Both the position numbers and the translations under genes were made by a program. This document shows, one piece after another, positions 6,635-11,472 of a stretch of DNA of 11,472 bases (position 1 is the stretch's first letter; every line of letters begins with the position of its first letter). The notes under the pieces are model-generated. The model ran no database searches. It was not told the origin of the DNA and saw only the letters and a program-made list of their open reading frames with translations. Source of the stretch: an uncultured Sphingomonadales bacterium (GTDB lineage: Bacteria > Pseudomonadota > Alphaproteobacteria > Sphingomonadales > Sphingomonadaceae); contig CALDKP010000382.1 of NCBI GenBank assembly GCA_937898535.1, positions 1 through 11,472 on the forward strand, written 5' to 3'.

Positions 6635-7483
6635 ATGGCCTTTACCCTTCCCCATTTTGATCTCGACGCGTTTGTCCGCGCGACGCTTGCCGAAGATCTG
6701 GGGCCAACCGGCACCGACGTTACATCGCAAAGCGTTATCCCACCGGATGTCCGGTTTGACGGCACGATGGATAGCCGTGACGCAATCGTCGTGGCCGGTC
6801 TGCCTATTGCCGTCGCGTTCTTCAAATCGCTCGATCCCGCGATGGAAATCCACTTGTTGGTCGAAGAAGGACAGCAGGTTGCCGCTGGAACGGACCTTAT
6901 GCGCCTTCGGGGCAATGCCCGCGCGATGCTGACGGCGGAGCGGTCCGCACTGAACACGGTCCAACATCTTTCGGGCATCGCCACGCTAACGCGGCAATAT
7001 GTTGACGCGATTTCGGGCACGGGCTGCACCCTGTTGGACACGCGCAAAACCATTCCCGGGCTTCGCGTGCTTGAAAAATATGCCACGCGCATGGGTGGAG
7101 CAACGAACCACCGCATGGGCTTGTGGGATGCCGCGATGATCAAGGACAATCATGTGGCGGTCGCGGGCGGCGTGGCAGAGGCGGTACGTCGCGCACGCGA
7201 AGCTGGCGTCGAACGTATCATATTAGAGGTCGATAGCATCGCGCAGATCGAACCCGGGCTTGCGGCGGGCGCAAGTCACTTGCTGCTCGACAATATGGAC
7301 GCAGATACGCTGCGCACCGCAGTTGCGTTAATTGCGGGCCGTGTGCCGACAGAGGCGTCGGGCGGTGTCACGCTTGATAGCATTCGCGCCAAGGCGGAAA
7401 CCGGCGTTACGTACATCTCGGTTGGACGCTTGACGCAAAGCGCACCCGCTGCGGATATCGGCTTGGATTTTGCGCAGGCTTAG
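6635..7483 (+). CDS. nadC: Nicotinate-nucleotide pyrophosphorylase (carboxylating), quinolinate phosphoribosyltransferase
   Basis: Joins quinolinate and PRPP, with loss of CO2, to give nicotinate mononucleotide, the third step of de novo NAD synthesis. It is a cytosolic dimer. The 282 residues match the family length. The N-terminal domain (about 1-115) ends in the AERSALNTVQHLSGIAT signature (101-117). The alpha/beta barrel carries LLDTRKTIPGLR (133-144, phosphate/quinolinate-binding Arg137-Lys138), GGATNHRMGL (154-163, Arg160), IKDNHV (169-174, Lys170), LEVDS (197-201, Glu198), LLLDNM (216-221, Asp219) and EASGGVTLDSI (240-250). All expected active-site residues are present. The ribosome-binding site is weak (CGGA about ten bases upstream). 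This fits either low expression or translation after folE in one transcript. nadA and nadB are not in this window. The last 14 bases overlap the start of the RNase T2 gene. Confidence 0.96.
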   Translation: MAFTLPHFDLDAFVRATLAEDLGPTGTDVTSQSVIPPDVRFDGTMDSRDAIVVAGLPIAVAFFKSLDPAMEIHLLVEEGQQVAAGTDLMRLRGNARAMLTAERSALNTVQHLSGIATLTRQYVDAISGTGCTLLDTRKTIPGLRVLEKYATRMGGATNHRMGLWDAAMIKDNHVAVAGGVAEAVRRAREAGVERIILEVDSIAQIEPGLAAGASHLLLDNMDADTLRTAVALIAGRVPTEASGGVTLDSIRAKAETGVTYISVGRLTQSAPAADIGLDFAQA

Positions 7484-8201
7484 CGGCCTCGTCCTTATAG
7501 GCGCGGCCGCGTGCCTTGCGCCAGCACCGGCGCTGGCGCAAGCATGGCAGTGTCAGCCAACACACTATCTGCCCCGTCCAGCACTTGAGTTGCCGTCACC
7601 CGATCAGGTCCGGCGCACGGCGATTGCGGGCTATGTTCTGGCGTTAAGCTGGAGCCCCGAATTTTGCCGTGGACGCGAACGCGACCCCGCGATGCGGTTC
7701 CAATGTTCAGGGACAATTGGCGACTTCGGCTTCATTCTTCACGGCCTGTGGCCCGAAGCAAAGGGAGCAAATTATCCGCAATATTGCCGGCCGGTGGGCG
7801 CGTTGCCACGGCAGACCATTACCAACAACATCTGCCTCAGCCCTTCCCCACAATTGCTGCAGCACCAATGGGCCAAGCATGGCAGCTGTATGGCCAAAAC
7901 GCCGGAGGCTTATTTCGGTGCAGCGCGGCTGTTGTTCCATGCGCTTCAGTTTCCCGACATGGCGCGGCTTTCGCGCGAGCCGGAACGTGGAACGCCATTA
8001 ACCACAGCGACAATTGCCGAGAGATTTGCCGAATTAAACGAAGGGATGCCAGCGGACTCGGTGACGGTAAAGGTCAGCCCGAAAGGCTGGCTTCAAGAGG
8101 TGCGGATTTGCCTAGACCGCACATTCAAACCGCGAAGATGTCCCAGCTTTAGCCGGGCTTCCTCACGCACAGCACCAGTCAAAATCTGGCGCGGGCGTTA
8201 A
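7470..8201 (+). CDS. Secreted ribonuclease T2 family protein
   Basis: RNase T2 enzymes cut single-stranded RNA through a 2',3'-cyclic phosphate and act outside the cytoplasm, here probably in the periplasm. The 243-residue product starts with a signal peptide (MRRLSGLVLIGAAACLA..., cleavage probably after ALA23). The two conserved active-site segments are FILHGLWPE (88-96, His91) and HQWAKHGSC (132-140, Lys136 and His137). Cysteines at 66, 79, 106, 122, 140, 214 and 224 suit the disulfides of this family. The CAS2 glutamate, normally in HEWxKHG, is Gln133 here, which may lower or change activity. The start is a TTG inside nadC (14-bp overlap). It gives a complete signal peptide, and no ATG in this frame would, so translational coupling to nadC is likely. 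The 3' end overlaps the convergent DUF4112 gene by 4 bp (TTAA). Family is secure; activity is less sure. Confidence 0.87.
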   Translation: MRRLSGLVLIGAAACLAPAPALAQAWQCQPTHYLPRPALELPSPDQVRRTAIAGYVLALSWSPEFCRGRERDPAMRFQCSGTIGDFGFILHGLWPEAKGANYPQYCRPVGALPRQTITNNICLSPSPQLLQHQWAKHGSCMAKTPEAYFGAARLLFHALQFPDMARLSREPERGTPLTTATIAERFAELNEGMPADSVTVKVSPKGWLQEVRICLDRTFKPRRCPSFSRASSRTAPVKIWRGR

Positions 8202-8626
8202 CGGTCGATAATCCGCGTGGACGGATGATGTTTGTCCAGATGCTTGCGGATGATCTTCAGGTTTTTCGTATTGGAACGCCACACCAAGTCAAAGGCATCG
8301 CCCAAAAATGGCACCGCGCCAATCGCGGTATCAATGCCGATATTCGCACTCATGCGCAGCAGCTGCCATTTTGACATGCCCAGATTGCGGCCTTCCCAGA
8401 CCATATAGGCGCCCATGGCCGCGGTCACGAGATCGCCGAGGACTGGCACCAAGCCAATGACGGTGTCTAAACCGACCGGAATTTTTGTACCGGGAATGTG
8501 AAACGCCCGTTCCAGCACCTTTTCGAGTGCCTCGACGCGCATGCGAACGGCCTGTGGGTGGTTGCCCATTCCGGGCAGATCCTTGGCAATTTGTGCAAAT
8601 TGTTCCTGCGAAATCGGCACTGGCAT
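8198..8626 (-). CDS. DUF4112 domain protein, small membrane-associated protein of unknown function
   Basis: A 142-residue protein that I place in the DUF4112 family; its biochemical role is not known. Residues 25-45 form a helix rich in charged residues (RMRVEALEKVLERAF). The core is an internal repeat: GLDTVIGLVPVLGD (52-65) and GIDTAIGAVPFLGD (97-110), separated by a hydrophobic segment (AAMGAYMVWEGRNLGM). Each unit is a hydrophobic hairpin-like stretch with a conserved G-x-x-P-x-x-G-D, suggesting two membrane-embedded or re-entrant loops related by pseudo-symmetry. The tail is basic (KIIRKHLDKHHPSTR), probably cytoplasmic. The frame stays open upstream, but the start is set by the Shine-Dalgarno sequence at 8629-8635. 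The gene follows the solute-binding lipoprotein gene by 13 bp and is very likely co-transcribed with it. Confidence 0.8.
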   Translation of the reverse strand: MPVPISQEQFAQIAKDLPGMGNHPQAVRMRVEALEKVLERAFHIPGTKIPVGLDTVIGLVPVLGDLVTAAMGAYMVWEGRNLGMSKWQLLRMSANIGIDTAIGAVPFLGDAFDLVWRSNTKNLKIIRKHLDKHHPSTRIIDR

Positions 8627-8628
8627 AA

Positions 8629-8635
8629 CTCCTTT
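8629..8635 (-). promoter_or_regulatory. Ribosome-binding site of the DUF4112 gene that leaves the start codon ambiguous
   Basis: The minus strand reads AAAGGAG here, the best Shine-Dalgarno match in the right half of the window. It lies only 2 bases from the ATG at 8626 but 8 bases from an in-frame GTG at 8620 (codon 3). The GTG has the ideal spacing, so the real protein may be two residues shorter. Either way, this site rules out the longer upstream extension of the frame, which would overlap the lipoprotein gene. Confidence 0.65.
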
Positions 8636-8639
8636 GGAC

Positions 8640-10094
8640 TTATGTTGGGTCCCGCCCGAGATATTGCAACAGGTGCCAGCCCCGTCCGTTGGCAAAGTGC
8701 CCCAAAAGCCCGGGCCGCACGACCGACCAGCGCAGCGGATTGGCAATTGGAATAAAGCCGACCGTGGATTGCATTTCGGCTTCCGCCTGTCCCAATAATT
8801 GCGCGCGCGCCGCCATATCCTTTGTCATGCGCGCCTCTGCGACGATTGCGTCCGCCCGCGTGCTGCATATCGCGGCAAATTTGCAGGACAATTGGTCCAG
8901 ATACCATGAAGGGCTGGATTGCTGCGCCGTCAGGTCAATCAAACGCAGGTCATGCGGACGGTCGGCGGTCACCCGTTCAATCTCGATACCCACGGCCGCT
9001 AGATCAGCGCGCAGGCGCGCGAAAAATATGCGGCTGCCGTACCCACGTGGCAGGGCAACACGCAAAGGCCGGATGGCCCCGTTCGCACGCTTCCAGCCTG
9101 CAATGTTTGTAGCTGCCATCGACCGTCTTTGGTCCATGGATGGTGTCGCCCAATCTGGCCGGGCAATATCCGCGCGGTTTGGCAAGCTTTCGGGCACCAG
9201 CGTGACCGTTTCGCGCCATGCGACAATATCGAAAGCAGTGAGCAGCTTTGGCCGGTCGATGGCCATGGCGATTGCAGTGCGGTTGTCCTTGTCCGCCAAA
9301 AAGGGACCGGCTTGCACGACCATTAATCCAAACAAACCCGGGACAGCATCAAACTGGATCTCATTGGCATTGATCTTTGCCGCTTCGAGCAACGGGAAGG
9401 TTTCAAAGCGGCCGCCCTCGATCAAATCCGTCCGCCCAAGCACATAACGGGCGAGCACCAACGAAGCTTCGCCCCGGCGGAGCGTAACGGTTGCGTTGCC
9501 AAGAACCGCCGCCCCATCGGCATCAGTTTCATTGCGCCGCAGCTGCATGGCCTGACCCAATTTCTTGGCCTGCATCGGGCCGGACCCGGCACCGCGACGT
9601 AACAATCCGAATTCGGGCAGGGCAAGCAACTCAAGCAAATAAGGCATCGGGGCCTTCAGCCGGATTTCAACGACCTTGCCTGTCATCGCGACGACGCGGT
9701 CGATAACGGCAAGCTCTGACCCCAGACGGCCTTTCTTGAGTTCGCTTATGCGTCGGGTCAAAAGCTGCGCGACCTCTTGCGAGTCTAATTCGCGCCCATC
9801 GTTCCACCGCGCTTTGTTCAGACGGAAGATATAACTCATACCGTCGTCATTAACGATCCAGCGGCTCGCCAACCCCGGCGCAACGCGGCCTTTTTCGTCG
9901 AAGGTAACAAGCCCCTGCGCCGTTGCGCTGCGCAGATAGGCAGAGGCGAGCGGCAATGGTGTCGCGGACACGTTAAAGGGCTTGGGACGCTCCTCAATCA
10001 CATCGACGCGGACCCGTTCATTATCGACGCCCTGCGAACAACCGGCGAGTGTAGCCGACAGCAACAAAAGCAAAAACGGCATCAGGCGGGTCAT
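8640..10094 (-). CDS. ABC transporter substrate-binding lipoprotein, family 5 (peptide/nickel-binding type), orphan
   Basis: A predicted extracytoplasmic solute-binding protein of 484 residues, the usual size of the SBP_bac_5 family that binds peptides, nickel or related ligands. The N-terminus MTRLMPFLLLLLSATLAGC is a lipoprotein signal with lipobox LAGC, so Cys19 would be lipidated and the protein anchored to a membrane facing the periplasm. Family features follow: AYLRSATAQGLVTFDEKGRVAPGLASRW, then the SYIFRL...WNDGRELDSQEV segment in which these proteins align a strand and helix of the first lobe, and a hinge-like region with NRTAIAMAIDRPKLL. No permease or ATPase gene is adjacent, so its transporter is encoded elsewhere or it has a sensing or chaperone role. 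The ATG at 10094 is preceded by GGTGG; a GTG at 10133 would add 13 residues before the signal peptide and is unlikely. It lies 42 bp after the protease gene and 13 bp before DUF4112. Confidence 0.82.
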   Translation of the reverse strand: MTRLMPFLLLLLSATLAGCSQGVDNERVRVDVIEERPKPFNVSATPLPLASAYLRSATAQGLVTFDEKGRVAPGLASRWIVNDDGMSYIFRLNKARWNDGRELDSQEVAQLLTRRISELKKGRLGSELAVIDRVVAMTGKVVEIRLKAPMPYLLELLALPEFGLLRRGAGSGPMQAKKLGQAMQLRRNETDADGAAVLGNATVTLRRGEASLVLARYVLGRTDLIEGGRFETFPLLEAAKINANEIQFDAVPGLFGLMVVQAGPFLADKDNRTAIAMAIDRPKLLTAFDIVAWRETVTLVPESLPNRADIARPDWATPSMDQRRSMAATNIAGWKRANGAIRPLRVALPRGYGSRIFFARLRADLAAVGIEIERVTADRPHDLRLIDLTAQQSSPSWYLDQLSCKFAAICSTRADAIVAEARMTKDMAARAQLLGQAEAEMQSTVGFIPIANPLRWSVVRPGLLGHFANGRGWHLLQYLGRDPT

Positions 10095-10136
10095 GCGGCC
10101 ACCATAATCAGAATGTCGCGGTGCACAATCCACGAT

Positions 10137-11472
10137 TCATCGGTCAGTGCAGGTGAACAGCAATATCTCGTTCGGGGCGGGCGGCAATTGTGCGGCAATC
10201 GCCTTATTCATATTGTCGATATTGGTCAGCTGGCCAGCGTCGGTTGTACATGTCTTCACGTCATAACGCTGGCGCGCTTCGCGGGCGGAACGCATGGCAT
10301 CTGTACCGGGCAGAAAACGCTCGATACGATAGATATTGGTATCGGGGGCGTAACTCGTCACCGAAATCTGTGCATCATTGTTCGGCACAAAGCTTCGGAC
10401 CCATCGGCCGCCGCTTTCGACATATTGCGTCCGCCCATTGACGCATCCGTCCGGCCGCCAGGTGAAATCGACATCGGCAGTATCGGACATGGTGATACGG
10501 CTGCGTTCGGGCTGCAGCACGCATATTTTGGCCACTTCGGTCACGGCCGCTTTGACCGCTTCGTCCTGCGGCGCATCAGCGGTGAGCGCCGTACGCACCC
10601 TGTCATCGACTTCGTCGAAAGAAGGACGCGCTGCAAAAATGCCGACCGCCGACACCAATAATATCGCGCCTGCAGCGGCAGCAGCCTTGAAACGATCGCT
10701 TTGCGCACGCTCCGAAAATTGCCACGCTGCGCCGCCCGCGACAGCACTTAAGACCAGCAGCAAAACCGCAAGCGCAATGTGGTTTTCGCGGGCCGATATG
10801 ACTGCGTGCTCGGCGTCACTGCGCACTTTGCCTTCACGGCTGCGTTGCAATTCGGCGGCGACGCGCGCTTCTTTCTCGACCTTGGCGCGGGTGGCCGCTT
10901 CAAGCTCCGCCTCAGCGCGGGTCAATTCCGCGACCGAACGGCAATCGCCACGAACCGTCCGGAATGCGACGCCTTGATTGTCGAGAAACGCCGCCAGCTC
11001 GCGGGTCGAAATGGCGAAGTAGAACTCGGCGCCGCCCTCGTTCGCTACCGATCCAAAGCTGTTGATGCCAACAACGCGGCCACATGCATCGACAATAGGC
11101 CCGCCGCTATTGCCCGGTGCAATGGGCGCGGTGTGTAAAAGCGATTCAACGGACTTTGATGTCCGGCCCGACGAAATAGTGCCGCGCGTTTTAACGGGCG
11201 GTTGCGGTCGCAGCACGTCCGCCTCGCTTTGTTCGAGCGCGACATCCACGCTGGCCGGGTAGCCAATTGCAAAGACATCCGCGCCATCGGATACCGTGCC
11301 CGCAAATATGCTTGCGGGGACCAAGGCGCCCGAAGAAAGCCGCAGAAGCGCAAGGTCCTTACGCGCGACCACGGCGGACACCGTCGCGCGATAACTTTGG
11401 GTCCCGTCGGAAGGCACAACGACAATTTCGACGCTGTCGTCGAAGCGCGCCTGTTCCACGACATGGGCGTTG
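10137..11472 (-). CDS. S1C-type trypsin-like serine protease with C-terminal coiled coil, two membrane helices and a cysteine-rich domain (5' end outside window)
   Basis: The frame is open to the window edge, where it reads N-A-H-V-V, the catalytic-histidine motif of HtrA-like proteases. The N-terminus is therefore missing. Numbering from the fifth visible codon (GTG at 11459), Asp35 in DLALLRL and Ser118 in PGNSGGP complete the triad. The protease part ends near residue 165, with no PDZ domain after it. An alanine/glutamate-rich coiled coil follows (about 175-226), then two hydrophobic helices (227-248 and 259-277) joined by a short basic loop (SERAQSDRFK). A C-terminal region of about 160 residues with four cysteines (313, 339, 404, 437) matches nothing I recognise. 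The basic loop suggests both helix ends turn inward, placing protease and C-terminal domain in the periplasm. The gene starts a probable operon with the lipoprotein and DUF4112 genes. The protease call is firm; the role is unknown. Confidence 0.85.
   Translation of the reverse strand, partial: NAHVVEQARFDDSVEIVVVPSDGTQSYRATVSAVVARKDLALLRLSSGALVPASIFAGTVSDGADVFAIGYPASVDVALEQSEADVLRPQPPVKTRGTISSGRTSKSVESLLHTAPIAPGNSGGPIVDACGRVVGINSFGSVANEGGAEFYFAISTRELAAFLDNQGVAFRTVRGDCRSVAELTRAEAELEAATRAKVEKEARVAAELQRSREGKVRSDAEHAVISARENHIALAVLLLVLSAVAGGAAWQFSERAQSDRFKAAAAAGAILLVSAVGIFAARPSFDEVDDRVRTALTADAPQDEAVKAAVTEVAKICVLQPERSRITMSDTADVDFTWRPDGCVNGRTQYVESGGRWVRSFVPNNDAQISVTSYAPDTNIYRIERFLPGTDAMRSAREARQRYDVKTCTTDAGQLTNIDNMNKAIAAQLPPAPNEILLFTCTDR

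Noticed and set aside
8627..8746. Forty-residue upstream extension of the DUF4112 protein
   Set aside because: It overlaps the end of the lipoprotein gene, is unlike the family, and the strong ribosome-binding site lies after it.
10095..10133. GTG start for the solute-binding lipoprotein
   Set aside because: It would place 13 polar residues before a clean lipoprotein signal peptide.

Overview
The window looks like a chromosomal stretch of an alphaproteobacterium, most likely a sphingomonad (order Sphingomonadales) of moderate GC content. This rests on the sequence style of the PriA, FolE, NadC, RNase T2 and alkylsulfatase proteins and on the tight gene packing. It comes from reading the proteins, not from a database search. 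I see no rRNA, tRNA, CRISPR array, insertion sequence or obvious phage integration site.

Layout. (1) Positions 1-703 (+) are a mosaic of broken genes. A 3'-truncated PQQ-dependent sugar dehydrogenase fragment enters from the left edge. It is followed by an open reading frame whose first ~55 residues resemble a phage tail protein and whose last ~85 residues are the C-terminus of the cell-wall lytic transglycosylase MltG. The two halves meet at a short stretch plausible in both families. This is either real illegitimate recombination or an assembly chimera. (2) Positions 708-2654 (-) encode a secreted SdsA1-type alkylsulfatase of the metallo-beta-lactamase fold with its full metal-ligand set. 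(3) Positions 2751-4928 (-) encode PriA, the replication-restart helicase. (4) After a divergent intergenic region come, on the + strand, a TalC-type transaldolase (5104-5757), folE (5919-6554), nadC (6635-7483) and a secreted RNase T2 (7470-8201) that starts inside the end of nadC. (5) The right end is a leftward cluster: an S1C trypsin-like protease with an unusual membrane-anchored C-terminal part (11472-10137, cut by the window edge), an orphan family-5 solute-binding lipoprotein (10094-8640) and a small DUF4112 membrane protein (8626-8198), probably one operon. Its last gene overlaps RNase T2 tail to tail by 4 bp.

How they work together. The centre is housekeeping: PriA for restart of stalled forks, transaldolase for the non-oxidative pentose phosphate pathway, FolE for the first step of pterin/folate synthesis and NadC for NAD synthesis. 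The alkylsulfatase and RNase T2 are exported hydrolases that would scavenge sulfate/alcohols and nucleotides. The three-gene leftward cluster is the least explained part: an envelope protease, a peptide-binding-type lipoprotein with no ABC transporter beside it, and an uncharacterised membrane protein. The most notable points are the chimeric left end, the architecture of that cluster, the Glu-to-Gln change in the RNase T2 active-site motif, and residues that mark the 'fructose-6-phosphate aldolase-like' protein as a transaldolase. I do not see clear evidence of a wholly new system.
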